Counted from the stretch's first letter, positions 10,780 to 23,240 are shown. The stretch is 64,000 bases of DNA from Colocasia esculenta (GCA_014218235.1 CM024753.1:189324348-189388347); one strand, 5' to 3'. Program-made: numbers and translations. Notes: a model not told the origin generated them from the sequence alone.

Positions 10780-12950
10780 AAGGGGGCGCGTTCTGTCAGT
10801 AGGTTGAATCGCAGTGGGTACAGACGCCACGACTTCAAAATCACGTCCAGTCACCTGGATGCGGAACTGAGAGCCCCAGAAGGCTGTCTGGGCCGCGCCT
10901 GGTCCTTGTGGACGGACTGCTGACAAAGAACACGTCGGGCTTTGCCGCCGCGACAACAGAAACCGACACGACAGAAAGAAGAACGCAACCGACCTGCGCA
11001 TCACGTTAACGATCACTGAATAGCGTCCGCTGTATTGGACGCTATTCCAATGGAAACCCGAAAACAACAAAAAAAAAAAGCAAGAATGCAGGATACATGT
11101 ACAAAAAAATAACAATTAAGATATACAGAGATGCGTCGGAGTTAGCCGCCGTGACAACAAAAATGCGTCGGCTCAGGCCGCCATGACAAGAAAATTGTGA
11201 CGCGTCGGCCTTAGCCACCGCGACACTAAGACAGTAACGCGTCGGCTTTGGCGGCCGCGATACTAAATCAGAGTCGCGTCCTCTATATTGGACGTGATTC
11301 CAAAGCCAACCCGAGATCAACAAAAAAAGCAGGAAACGGTAGGAAAGATGTATAGGAAAAAAAGAAAATTAAACAAACAGCATGCTTGCAGGGCATAAAG
11401 CAAATATAAAAGAAGAGTACCACGTGGGGCACGAAGGAGGGGGTAATCAAAAGGAAAACACGAAAAGAGATCCCACTGTGATCGCCAATCTGTGGATGGT
11501 GTTTTCCATTTCCCCTTTTTAGATAGGGGGGATACAAAGAACGAGTAGTCCACAAAGAGGGGGGTATGGGTGAAATGAATCGTGATCGCCAGACACGCAA
11601 GGGTGCCGAATGGAGGTGCACGACGAGGGGTGCGGGTGGAAGAAGTGATCGCGGATGTTACCTTTTGGAGCGTGGGGAGGTTGCGCGGGGGATGTGGGTC
11701 CTTTCTTCCTCTACGAGCACGGCCGGCCGTGGTAGATGGTGTTTTCCTTGTTTGATTACCCTGACAGAGAAAAGGACAAAGAAGAGAAAATGGGATTAGC
11801 CACGTGTGTAGTATACAATTCTAAAAATAAAGAATAAATGAAATGAAGGGCATGGGGAACGACTTATCGTGTGGTGGTTTTTAAACCCCTAAAAATTGGT
11901 ATGTGCGTGTGTGTATTTTAAAAGAAAGGAGCCACGTGGGGCCCGGAGGAGATGGATAAATAAAGAGAAAGAGAAAGGGGAGGGGGTGCTTCCCCAAATG
12001 GTGGATGGCGCGGCGGCGCTGCTTGGAATGGACGGAGGAAGAAGAGGAGGAAGACGCTCCCGCTTCGCCCCAAAATGTGTGGAGGGCGACGTGGAAGGTG
12101 CTCTCCTCCACCTTACGCTGATTGGATGGACGGGATAGCTCAGATGGCGTGGCGGGCCTCCTTGGTGCGGAGCCGAGACGGGAATCCGATAGGGCTTCGC
12201 CGCTCTGAGTGGACCCCCCCCCCCCCTCTACAAATGACCCTCGGGGGATCTATTTATAGAGGTGAAAGCTTTGAATTGCGTCGACTACAGCGGACGTGAC
12301 TATGAGGTTGAATCGCGTCCGATCGGCATGCCGCAATTCAAAAGGCCCTGATTTGACATAAAGCGCGATGATGACAGCCTGCGACCGCCTTCAGAATTGC
12401 GTCGGGGATGGCCGCCGTGTTATTGAAACGTGTCGGCCTACCCCGCCGTGACTTCATTTTGGGCACGTGGGCCATAAATGCAATGACTTTTGGGGGCCTA
12501 CAAGACCTAATCGCGTCGGGACAGGCATACGCGATTCAGAGATTTCCTCAAGATCCGAGGTACGGGTACTTGAGGGCGACGACTTTTGGGGCCTAGGGCC
12601 TAATCGCGTCGGCAAGGTCCGACGTGTCTCTGATTGAAAATGCATCGGGACGGCAGGACACAGCAAAGTATTTATGAATTTTATTTATAAAAAATCCTGC
12701 CAAAACTGACATTAGAATCGCGGCGCATGGCATTGGGCATTTTCCATAAAATAAAATAGATAAATTCCTTGTCGTGTCGCATAAGGCCGCCGCGATAAGG
12801 TCCATTTGGGCTTGTCGCATCCCACATGCCGGGCGCATTTTTAATGCGACCACCAAGCCCATCGTGACCTCAGAATGCGCCCAGCAAACCCGTCGCGACT
12901 TCATGAACGCGCCCCGAAGACCCGTCGCGACTTGAAATGAATGCCCACGA
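10780..12950 (-). repeat. Array of diverged CGTCGG / GCCGCCGYGAC modules
   Basis: Short modules of the form GCGTCGG-(gap)-GCCGCCGCGAC recur about every 35-45 bases, for example at 11128-11260, 12395-12450, 12510-12660 and 12770-12930. They lie inside the LTR-like region and make it strikingly CpG-rich next to AT-rich neighbours. A C11 run lies at about 12216-12226. Confidence 0.6.
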
Positions 12951-13111
12951 CCTCCGGTCAGCCTTGGAAGTGAAGGGGAAGCACCGAGGAAGAAAGGGTG
13001 AGATCCGGAATGATGGGGAAAACACTCTTGCAAGGCCAAAGGAGGACCATTTGTGGCGTTATGGCGCAATATGAAATTTTCCCGCGGTGGAGTCAAAATC
13101 GCGTGTCTACA

Positions 13112-13875
13112 TCTTTCTCCAACTTCATGCCAATTTAGTGGTGTTCTGCATGGTCTACCATATAATGCTTCATATGGTGCCATCCCGATCCTGGTGTGGT
13201 AACTGTTATTATAAGCAAACTGTACCATGCCCAGATGATGCTCCCAGCTGCCTCCCCACACTAAACAACAAGCTCGTAACATGTTTTCAATCGTCTTTAT
13301 TATTCTCTCTATCTGACCATCAGTCTGAGGGTGATAGGTTGAGTTGTATCTTAATTCTGTACCAATAACTCTTTGTAAGCTTCTCCAAAAACCAAAAGTG
13401 AACCTTGGATCTCTATCAGAAACAATTGTCTTCGGAATTCTATGTAATCTACCAACAACTCTTTGTAAACAACTGTTCTCCCTTCCAAAAGTGTGAAGTA
13501 AATTTAGCATCTCTAGTCAAAATTATATTTGATGGAATTCTATGTAATCTGACTATTTTCTTGAGATATACAATGGCTAGGATATTTACTGCCCATTTAC
13601 TTTTAATAGGAATGTGTTGATTTTGTCAGTCTATCCATAATGACCTATATGGCATCAAATCCACTTCTTATCCTTGACAATTCAGTAATAAAATCCATGC
13701 TTACGCTATCCCATTTCTATTATGGTACTCCTAATGGTCTCAATTTTCTTGTTCTCTTTTGGTGTTCTACCTTTATTTTTTGACAAGCCAAGCATCTGGC
13801 TACAAACTCTGTTATTTTTCCTTTTATGTTATGCCACCAAAAATCCCTTTTTAATTTTGATACATTTAATACCAA
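13112..13875 (-). pseudogene. Chromovirus integrase fragment (zinc finger to core)
   Basis: On the minus strand, from 13875 downwards, the sequence reads WWHNIKGKITEFVARCLACQ (end of the HHCC zinc-finger region). It is followed by the core with IVSDRDPRF, YHPQTDGQIERI and WHEVGER, all standard Ty3 chromovirus integrase motifs. Several stops and frameshifts break it. A segment coding RLHRIP-x-DRD-x-F occurs twice about 99 bases apart (13434-13450 and 13533-13549 are near copies), an internal duplication or a junction of two diverged copies. The fragment is cut at 13111/13112 by the next insertion. Confidence 0.85.
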
Positions 13876-13989
13876 AAATCTCAATTTTAATCTTAATCAA
13901 GATAAAATATGTTCAAAATAACCATTTGAACTAGTCAAACAAAAAACCTTTATTTGTATAGGTACACTTAACACTCAAAGATCTCAATC

Positions 13990-15250
13990 GTTGCTCAAAA
14001 TCTCATTTGTCTTGTTATTGAAGTACGTGTGTGCAATGTACAACCAAGAGGGAGGGATGAACTGGTCGACCATCAATAAAAAAAAATTGACTATTTGATA
14101 TGCCAAACAATTCGCTAGCACACAGAACGTGTTACTAGACACACATCGTACGTAGAAAGAGATAGAAGAAATGGAAATACATCACAATACACCGTTGTTT
14201 AGGTGGTTCGGCCACACAAAGATTGTGCACCTACGTCCACCCCTCACTCCCGTGAATTGGCAACATACTACTCTAAACTTGGCAGAAGATACAGAGTACA
14301 AATCCCTCCACACACACACACACCGAAAGACACACACATAAGTTTCAACAACAAGAAGAACTTACTGTCAAAACCCTCACACACACATGCTCGTAAACCA
14401 GGAGCACAACCTCTCACACACAAAGAATATGTAGAAAAATGTTTGCGTGAAGTTTCTCAACCCAAGAACAAGAGAAAAGAATAAGAAACTCATAGTTCAA
14501 AAATCTCTTGTCTTGACGTTGTTGAGAAACGTCGGAGAAGAACACATGTGCTTGCACAAGCCTTCCTGGATGTGGTATTATTGTTGCACAACCTTATGGA
14601 CATCCAAGGCTTTGACTTCACAAAGGAAACCTCGAACGAGACACTTGGAAGAAGCTCTAGTTAGTTGGTTCGTCCTTTGACCTAGCCGGGTGCAAGAGTT
14701 CGTTCTCTAATGATATGTGCGTTGCCAACACACATGGATGGACCTCCCCTTATATATATATACCCACGAGCCAAAGACTTCATCTTGGTTATGGATCTCA
14801 AAGAAACCTCGTGCAAATCCAAACTTGGAAGGAGATTTACCAAAATAGGAAATTGAGTTTCCATAATCGGTCGACCGATTTCCTCATGTCTGTCGTCCGA
14901 ACTTGGACTTAGTCGTGGGGCCAAACTGCTTCTTCTTGTGCATCAAAACCCTACACCAAATTGGTCATTCGATTTCATGAAATCGATCATCTAATTCTTG
15001 GACTGTCCCAACGCCAGTCAGCACTAGCTACATCAGTCGTCCGACTTCTTCAGATCGGTCGACCGACTCCTGTACTGCTCCAATGCCAAACTGCACTAGC
15101 TAGAGCGATCGTCCGATTTTACACAATCGATAGTCTAATTATGTGTAATTGGTCGTCCGATTTCTTTGTATCGATCGACCAACTTCATGCGAAAGTGCAG
15201 ACTTGAAGTCAGTCAGAATTCTAAAGTATCAATTAATCAACCACTTATCT
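13990..15250 (-). repeat. Relic of a SIRE-type LTR with GTCGAC palindromes
   Basis: It has the same layout as the SIRE LTR at 52307-53708: a GGTGGTTCGG segment (14201-14210), CCTACGTCCACCCC, a CA-rich stretch (14300-14345), then a section with repeated palindromes. The palindrome here is AATCGGTCGACCGATT (14865-14880), with variants at 15055-15066 and 15173-15182. No partner LTR, primer site or gag was found and both borders are uncertain. Confidence 0.5.
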
Positions 15251-15979
15251 TGGCCTCTTGTTTGTGAACTCCACACATCATATACACCCTGTAGAGCTTA
15301 GTGACACATGGAATTTGAGTCAAGGCTAATTACACATGAATATCCTCAATAAATACACATAAAAGCACATGTGATACACAACCAAATGCTTCATAAAAAC
15401 TCAATTTGCCAACTTCAAAACATCACATAGGACATGGAGACAACAGTTATGATGACATGCGTCCAAGATCGAAGTTTCACCTCATGGGCCATGCAAACAC
15501 AATGGTCATCTACATGAGTCTAATAGATACTAAACTTAAAGATCTACATGAATACTCCAATCCTTGAAGTGAAGCTCTATTCAAAGCATTATAAATAGAA
15601 GTGATCCACTTTAGAAGAAAGTGTTTTTGAAAATAGAGAAAATCAACAAACGTAGAGCCATCATTTAAAGGTGTCACACTCCGATCTGAATCTTTTTTTC
15701 CTTTTTCATAATTAGAACGTGACATTGGAACAACCTAACTTAACCAAACATAAGAGATTAACATTATAAATAATCATACATACTTAAATCATTAATTATT
15801 TTATAAAAAATCCATTAATACAACTCTAATCTATTCATAATGAATATTACATGACTCTACTGAAATTAAAACTAAACATAAATAAACTATATAAAAATCA
15901 AAATGGCCCTTATATCTAAAAGATCCTTTCAAGCAAAGATCTTCAAATTCCAACGAACTGCATCCTTTAAACCTTTTGG
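15250..15979. other. Unassigned AT-rich spacer
   Basis: No gene is visible. A TGTCACACTCCGATCTGA stretch at 15672-15689 resembles the start of a Ty3 LTR, but no repeat partner occurs in the window. Confidence 0.4.
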
Positions 15980-16390
15980 TGGCATTTGGCAACATGGGTT
16001 GCAAATTTCACATTTTGAAAATCTAAAATCTAGTCAAAAGTAGCCATTTGTTAGCTTTTGAAACACAAATCTCACATCTACTGGCGTTTGGCAATATGGA
16101 TTGTAGATTTTATTTTTTGAAAATTAAAAATCTAGCCAAAAATGACACTTTGTTAGCTTTTGAGACACGACATCCCATACACTATCACTTTTTCCTCTCT
16201 CTATCTCTCTCCTCTCTCTTCAATTTTTTTTTTTAAATCCAAAAGCTATTTTGTAAATTTGGCAAGAAGAGTAAAAAAATGATTTGGAATGATTGAAATT
16301 TATAAACACCTTTTCATTCATATTTTTTTAAAAGTCAAAAGTTGTTTTGTACAATTGACAAGATGAGTGAGAAAAAGTTAATATTTAATT
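15980..16390. repeat. Two adjacent tandem duplications
   Basis: A block of about 100 bases with TTTGGCAA-ATGG, AAATCTA and TTTGTTAGCTTTTGA elements occurs at 15980-16080 and again at 16082-16175. A second pair (AAAGCTATTTTGTA-TTGGCAAGA and AAAGTTGTTTTGTA-TTGACAAGA) lies at about 16240-16275 and 16335-16370. This may be the remains of a MITE; no TIRs were found. Confidence 0.5.
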
Positions 16391-16408
16391 AATCAATTTT
16401 TAGCATGG

Positions 16409-16800
16409 CACTACAGGAAAACCAGACTTTGCTTACGTCCAAACACCGTAGGTAGATAACCAAAAATCGTAAGCATAGTCTTTGCTTACGGTGTTACCCT
16501 ACGGTTGGGTTTCGTCGGCTAAAGTCCGACGGCAAAGGCCTAAGGCTACGGTGTTTTAAACTCCGTAAGTATATAGCTATAGTGACGGTGTTGGTAGCCG
16601 TAAGTAACACCATAAGGATATCTGTTTTTGGCTACGGCGATGTTAACCGTAGTCATATTTTTTGTAAGGATAGACTCAATGATGTCGAATATCCCTACGA
16701 CAATTTAAACCGTAAGCATGTGTCTCTACGGCCTCGTACACCATAAGCAAGTATGTTTCCCTACGACCACATACACCATAAGTAATTTTTTTTCAGCAAA
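16409..16800. repeat. Left TIR and subterminal repeats of the CACTA
   Basis: Ten or more copies of short motifs such as CTTACGGTGTT, CTACGGTGTT, CCGTAAG and CCGTAGTC occur in both orientations. In En/Spm-type elements such subterminal motifs bind the TNPA-like protein. The right end (about 32720-32927) has fewer, more decayed copies (CCGTAAAC, GCTTACGACA, CTGTAAGC, TCGTAAGT). Confidence 0.85.
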
Positions 16801-16814
16801 AAAAAAATAGTAAT

Positions 16815-17005
16815 ATATTCAAATGGATCCACATTCACCTACATTTAGAGATCCACATTCACAAACAATTGGATCAACACGTACACATCCACATTTAAAT
16901 CCATACATTCACATTTGGATCAACACATACATCCACAGTTAGTTCCACACATACACATCCACATTTAGATACACACATATTCACACCCACTCATTCACAA
17001 TGCAC
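16815..17005. repeat. Imperfect repeats of ACACATCCACATTTAGAT
   Basis: About seven diverged units of 20-26 bases built from CACAT, TCCACATT and GGATCAACAC. The minus strand is equally repetitive and no gene is involved. Located just inside the CACTA subterminal region. Confidence 0.55.
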
Positions 17006-17119
17006 AACACATTAATAATATAAAAAACATTGTTGATTAACAAACAATAATGTTAATAAAAGATTACATCAAACTTCATTCTTCACATTCACATACTGTT
17101 CAGAAGAGGAAGTTAATTG

Positions 17120-17320
17120 TTAGTAAGATGAGAGTTGCCAAATGGCTGTGAGGATGATCATAACAGATAGGAGACCATGTGTGATATTGTTTTGCCTCTT
17201 CACATTCATGATCTCTTTTGCTATCTCATCAGCTCCCATGTCCTCAATACCCTCTGTCTTCTGGTCCACTTCTACAGCTGAGAAAGATGAAGTACTAGAA
17301 GAATTCTTGAGGGAGTCCAA
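17120..17320 (-). pseudogene. Captured 5' fragment of a plant membrane-protein gene
   Basis: A 66-residue minus-strand frame begins with a Ser-rich acidic N-terminus, then an amphipathic MGADEIAKEIMNVKRQN segment and a hydrophobic helix (HGLLSVMIILTAIWQL). It then stops abruptly at 17120. The combination recalls a family of plant proteins of unknown function in which this segment precedes more sequence; here the rest is missing. It lies inside the CACTA on the same strand as the other captured pieces. The family link is from memory. Confidence 0.45.
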
Positions 17321-17444
17321 CTATTTGTTACAGAAACAGAACAAGGTTATAAGATAAGTGTTCAGTTTAAAGAAGCTAATTAGGGAAGCAACTTTGGGCC
17401 ACATAATATCAGAATGGATGGCATGATGAAATTCAGATCTAAGT

Positions 17445-20400
17445 TGTAACGTCGCGTGTTTTTCGGATCCCCGTGGATCCAGGTTAGCGGGTTTGGTGGC
17501 CAATGTGAGGCCCATTAGTGTTGTGTGTTTCTTATTAGATCCTTACCGGGCTTGGTTATGGGTCTGTGTTGGTGTTTAGTATGCTGGACATCAACAATGG
17601 GTTGGCATCCAGGTGGGTGACGTCGACTTTGTGTTGGCGGCCATGGGTTGCCGTTGACATGGTTTTAGCGCCCATCGGTGTGGACGTCTACCGATGGTTC
17701 TAGTGTGTTCCATTATATGAACTTGGCGGCAATAGATGTGGACGCCTATATGTGGCGGTCTAGTTAACGGCCCAAGGGTTGACGTTAACTTGAGGCGGCT
17801 GTGTCATTAGGGGCAACCCGAGTCCTCTTCCTTCTCCATTTTCTCTCCTTCTCCCCCACCTTCGCCCTAGTGTTGTTTCCCCTACTTACGACGGTTGACG
17901 GGAGTATGTGGGAAGGCTGTGGTGCATGTGGTAGCGGCGGAACAGATGGGAGACGACAGATTGGAGGGCGATGTTCGCGGGAAGCTCCTCGGGTTCTGTC
18001 GCGAATCGAGGTTCTATAGAAGTTTAATCGCGTTATTGAGGTAGATACTGGACCCCTAGATTCCTCATGGTTGATTGGTTATGGTTTGTTTGTATAGATT
18101 GTATGTTAATTGAGTTTTTGGGATTAAGGGTTCTTCATGCCGGGGAATTGGGTGGTTTGATTGATCCAGACATTGGATCTTGTTTCTTCGGTTTAAGTTT
18201 AGCATACAGTGTAAGGGGAGGTGTTTCCCCTAACTTTCCTGTAGTTTGTGGGGCTAAGTTGCCCATGTGACCGGCCTAGGACCGTTCTGCACGTTTTGTA
18301 GTTGTTAAGGGTCGAGGATATAAACGTCATCATCGGTTGACGTTGGATTCTTCAGCTGGAGATTAACGGCAAGATGCTTAGCTGTTGATCTTGAGTAAAC
18401 GGCTAGGTGATGGTCGTTTACTTGGTGTTGACGGCAATGGATGTTGTCGTTTACATACTTTAGACGACAATCGATGTTGCCGCTAACATGTGCATGCGTC
18501 AGCACTGTCTGTTTTACGTGTTTGTGTGTGCATGGCGATGACCGGTGTGAGCCAGTGCACTTGTTAAGCTCTTGGAGCATACTGCTCATGTAATGGGCAT
18601 GTTTTACGTAAATGATGTATGATGTACGTAGTGGTTTAAGTATGTGTATATTGTCCATGTGTTGGACATCTTGTTTACGTAGATAATGTGTGATATATTC
18701 GTCGTGAGGTATTATACACGTGATATCTACGAGGTTTGGATGCCATGTATATGGTTTGTGTGTTCATAGCATATCGTGCGTTATTGTGGTTAATAATTAG
18801 TGAGGTCAGTCTGCGTGTTGCGGCGATGAGGTTCCTATGATCCTTTAGGATCTCTTGTGAATTATCCTAGATGGATTATTAAGTGTGGTCGTGCTATTAT
18901 GTTTAGTGTGGCAGTGGAGGTCACCGTGTGACCAATGACAAACTGCGGTGTTATCTTTAATATGGTTAGTGTATGTAGTTGTGCAAGTTAGCTTGTGTGT
19001 CACAGGGTGACTAGGACAACCTATCTTTAATGGTAATTTGTGTATCGTGAACGATAATAGAAAGTGTGTGTGTATATATCGTGGTTTGAGCTTGCCGAGT
19101 GTGGTGGTCCGGCGCCTATTCCGGAATGCCTCTCTAGTCGGGTACCACAGGTTCTTTGTGAGCCAGGCACGTGTGTTTGTTGTGCTCGGGGTTTGTCCCG
19201 GTACAGTGTGGTACCGTTGAGGTATGTGTCGTCTTTTTGGACACCCTCACTCCTGTGTTTGAGTTGTACGTCCGGCTGAGGGAAAGACGACAGTAGGGCA
19301 GCGGCTTGTGTTGGTGGGTGTGCAGTCGCTTGTAGCGTGCTCGTAGTTGGGGGTACGGACACCAGTAGACGTACTAGTCCCCAGCTAGTCCTGTTTTCCA
19401 GTGCCTCACTTTAGGGTGCTTCAGCCAGAGACCCTAGAGGTGCCAGGCATGGAACTGCAGTTGTGTGTCTGCATGTGTGGTGTTGGTTGGTCTCCACAGT
19501 TGTTTGACTTGTTCTCGTGGAGCGACAGTTGGACCTTTCGTCCGTGACTGCGAGGCTGAGAGGTGGTTCTTGTGTTGTGTTGTCCGGGTTGGATACTGGC
19601 CTGATCAGCCAGTAGACCGTTCCTGTGTGGTGGCGTCATTCTTCACGACTCGTGCTTTGTTAGCTCCAGTTGTGGTTGTGGTGACGTCGTTCCTTTCCGA
19701 CTCGTGCTTTGCTACTTGTCGTGGTTCGTGAGTTTGTGACTCGTAGTCGAGGTTTGTCTCGTTGAGGTGTGCCCTGGTGTTGGCACAGTTGTGACTGCGA
19801 TTGTGGCTTGTGGAGTGCCCGAGTGGCGGCACAGTTTCAGCTATAGATGGTGAGTATTGACTCACCACAAATGTGGTTTAGTTTGTTACGGTGTGCCCTG
19901 ATATGGCACTGGTTCACTTGTGGTTTCCGTGCTGGTGCCTTGTGGTAATAGGTACCTGTACCCTGTGTGGGTAATGGTTTGTGGTGGTATGTCATATACC
20001 AATCTTTTTGGTGTTGACGTGGAACTGTGTTTCGTGGAGGTCGTGTGGTGTGACCTTCCACTCAATGTGTTTTTACCTTCCTCGGGTAAACTACCGTATA
20101 TGGTTTTCATGTGTGATGGATTGGCCCACTGTAGTCGATCATGTTATTTGTTGTGTGTGTTTTCCGACATATTGTGATTTGGGGTATAAAGAACCAGCTT
20201 TTAGTTAGCAGTCCTGTTACTCACGTACTTGAGATTTGCCTGTGAAGCTTATAGCCTAGGCAGTGGTTTGCTTGTGCGGCTTATAACTTAAATGATTGGT
20301 TGTGACTGTAATGTGCCTGTGAGGCTTGCGGCCTAGGCATTTCAGTTGTTGAGCGGACTAGCCTATGGTTCCTCTTTCTGTATAAGGAATATACATTTGT

Positions 20401-20918
20401 TTATCAATTACTGTTTAAACTGTTATTTAAATATATATGTTGTGAGCATGAAATGGTTTGGCTATTGGTGCTGCCAGTGAGACCCATTGGGGTTGAGGTG
20501 TCCGTGGTTACTGTGTTGTTTTGGGTAGCCCTTACTGAGCCTGTGACTTGTTGAGGCTCACTCCCCTACAGTTCTTTTCAGGGTTTGCCGAGTGTTTGGT
20601 TTACAGCGACGTTGTGTCAAACTAGTACCACCAGCAGTTGTGTAGTAGTTAGTGTTGTGTGAGCTTGTGCTCCCTCAGGATATGCCCCAGGTAGTTGTAC
20701 TTTTTAATTGGACATGTATTAATGTAATGGGACAGTTGTAAATTGTTATATGCAGGTATGAGCACATGTACTTTCTTGTGTCTTATACTCTTGTGGTTTG
20801 TCTTTTATATTCTTACTGGACACTTGTGTGAGCTATCCCTTGCGAGACTTCGGTCCGTTCGTGGGAGGCGGATCTGGATATGGAGCCTTAATGGGCATAA
20901 ATACCTCGGTCTGTCACA
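17445..20918 (+). repeat. 5' LTR of the LARD
   Basis: Begins TGTAACGTCGCGTG and ends GTCACA. It matches 23241-26715 throughout. The first 200 bases show about seven differences, all transitions; after that long stretches are identical. Open frames occur in both copies (for example 17801-18019 and 23597-23800) but have no protein-family features. Confidence 0.92.
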
Positions 20919-20920
20919 GT

Positions 20921-20938
20921 TGGTATCAGAGCATGGTC
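20921..20938 (+). promoter_or_regulatory. Primer binding site, tRNA-iMet type
   Basis: TGGTATCAGAGCATGG begins two bases after the LTR end and defines plus-strand orientation. Confidence 0.88.
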
Positions 20939-23240
20939 CAATTAGAATATGAAAAGACAATAAGGTTGCAATGTCCCAATACATGAATTAATGTCCACTG
21001 CTGGTAGTAAGTCTGCGGTTTTGTGTTGGTTAAAGTGGTACTTGTTTATGTTTTTGTTTTGTAAAATGTGTTTTTGAGTTGAGAATTTGGCAGTTGTTAG
21101 CAGTTGTTGAAAGTTGATGTGATTAGAGGTGGTATAATCTGTGTGATTATACCAGTGTGTTAGTTTGTGATAGAATGACTTGGTTGTTAAAGATTCGCAG
21201 TTAAAAGAATTGAGGAAATTAATAAATTTGGATATGGAATTCAGTAAGAATACATAGTTAGCAGAGACAGGTATATGGTAACAAGATGATGAGGATCAGA
21301 TCAGTGTGTGTGTTAGAAGTGATTAAATGTGCAAAATATAGTTGAGAACCTCAGCAAAGGTATTGTGGCATCAGAGATCTGAGTCAGATGATATCAAGAA
21401 ACAGTGTGAATGAGAATGTGATTAGTATTATGAAGAGTTTGGCATGATTAAGTAAAGCAGATCAGCTTTAAAAGAGGTGCTGGTACATAAAAGAATAGTG
21501 ATGATTAAGTGTACCTGAGATCGGAAATTTGAGAAAAGCGTTGTTATGAATAGTGATAGTAATATGAAGTTTGATATGAGGATTTGTACAAATATGTACA
21601 GAAAAGATCAGTTGAATAAAGAAAGAAAGAAAAGAAGAATCAGTGTGTAAGGAGATTTTCTAAGAATTGCATAAGAGAAATATTTAGTTGATGAATGACA
21701 AGTTATGAGGAATTCTTCAGAGAAAGTTAGTAAAGATGGCTGTGCTAAAGATAAGAGCAGTGAAAGTTAGTAACTGTGAGCAGTTCAAGGAAAATCAGAA
21801 TTAAAGTTATGTATGTTAGAATGAGTTCAAGGCAAATGAAATAGAATGGAAAGAAGTGCATTAATGGAGAAGCAGTTAATAAATATTGAGTTGAGAAAAA
21901 CAGTAAGGCAGACTGTAATATTTATGTTATTTGAGAAAAGAGCATTTAATGGAATGAGGAAAGCAGACAGAGCAAGTTGTTATATTTAAAGAAATTGGTA
22001 TTTAAATTTGAGTTTTTGCTGTATTTTAAAGAGGGATAATTAAATACCAGAAAGATTTATAGTATGAACGGTACAGCAAGATTAGCCAGGCAGCAGAATG
22101 AATAAGAGAAGTATTTTGCGGAAAAGATGTTATGATTAAAATGACTGGCAGTTTATATAAAGAAGAGATATGGATCAGAGAAAGGAAGAATTTAGTAAAT
22201 GATGAAGTGAATAAAATCAAATGAGTCAGAAAATGTCAGTTAGAGTTTGCATATCGGTGCAAAGAAATGATTTAATTGAACAGAAGTGAACTGTTATTAA
22301 TATATTTCATGGTTTAATGCTGGAGCAGATTGATTAAATAATATTTGGAAAGTTTATGCCCCAAAATTATGAGATTAGCCAGAGAATGTCAATAAAGCAA
22401 GAAATGTATATGAAGAGTGAAGCATGTTAATAGTGGTTTGGCAGGTCAGAAATTGCAATAATATTTTCAGCATGAATTAATTGAATGAGATGATTTGAGA
22501 AGCAGTTAAAGTTAGAAATGAATGCAGTTGAAGCCAGAAGAAAGTAATTGAAAGTAATTGTTCGGTGTGATCAGAGTGGCGTAGCGGAAGTGGAAACAAG
22601 AAAGATTTAATATTCACAGATTGTTCAAGGTTTGCTGGGATAAGAAGAAAGTGTAAAGTTTTGCACAGTGGAATAAAGGAGCAAAGTTTATTATGGTTTT
22701 TAATCAGAGATGACTTGAAACGGTATGAGCAAAATAATATGAAAAAGAGCAAGAAATTCAAAGATGGTGATTGGTTTTCTTTGAAGAAGTGACAGTTGCG
22801 AATGTAAATGCAAATGAGGCAGAATAACAGCAAGCAATGATAAATAGAAAAAGAAAATGGTGGCTTGAAAGAATATTACAGTATAAGATATTCAAGAAAG
22901 GTAAAGTGGTCCCAAAAGAAATGTTGTAAACACAGCTGGAAAAATGTGAAAGTAGGTTCAGTCCAAGGAGATAAAGCGTCATTGGCAAGGTAGAATCGTC
23001 TACAACTAAAAAGTAAGGAAAGGCAATGGAATCGACAGAACAGAGTAATTGTGAAATGAATTGAAAGAAAAGAAAAGAACAAAGCAAGGATGGAAATGGA
23101 TAGATGAATTGAAAGGCTGATACAGAGAAAGAGTATCCTTCTTGTTCTGTATATGGTATCATTTCTTTTTAGGTGATAATCCGGTTTGTTGTGATTTGTT
23201 TTATATCTCGAGGACGACATTTCTTTTTAGGTGATAATAA
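20939..23240 (+). other. Non-coding centre of the LARD
   Basis: Purine-rich plus strand, no domain of gag, protease, RT or integrase. Minus-strand open frames (22477-22833, 22758-23162) reflect the pyrimidine bias. The 3' end carries ATTTCTTTTTAGGTGATAAT twice (23161-23180 and 23219-23238), so the sequence next to the plus-strand primer has been duplicated. Confidence 0.75.

Larger units (their letters stand above)
9611..13111 (-). mobile_element. 5' part of a minus-strand Ty3 element (LTR side plus gag start)
   Basis: On the minus strand this starts at 13111 with TGTAGACACGCG, an LTR-like TG start placed exactly where chromovirus integrase homology stops. It runs through a GC-rich LTR-like region full of diverged CGTCGG modules (about 12950 down to 10780) into a gag-like frame cut at 9610 by the Athila/Tat-like element. 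I could not locate the inner LTR end or the primer binding site. Stretches 10402-10770 and 11320-12240 show no gene. Confidence 0.55.

Noticed and set aside
17801..18019. Open frame MSLGATRVLFLL..., repeated at 23597-23800
   Set aside because: Both copies are in the LARD LTRs; the repeat is due to LTR duplication, not to a conserved gene.
20921..20938. TGGTATCAGAGC sites as tRNA gene pieces
   Set aside because: They are complementary to the 3' end of initiator tRNA and sit directly after LTRs, so they are primer binding sites.
22477..23220. Phe/Ser-rich minus-strand frames that look like membrane proteins
   Set aside because: They result from the purine-rich plus strand; hydrophobic composition follows from the base bias and no family is recognisable.
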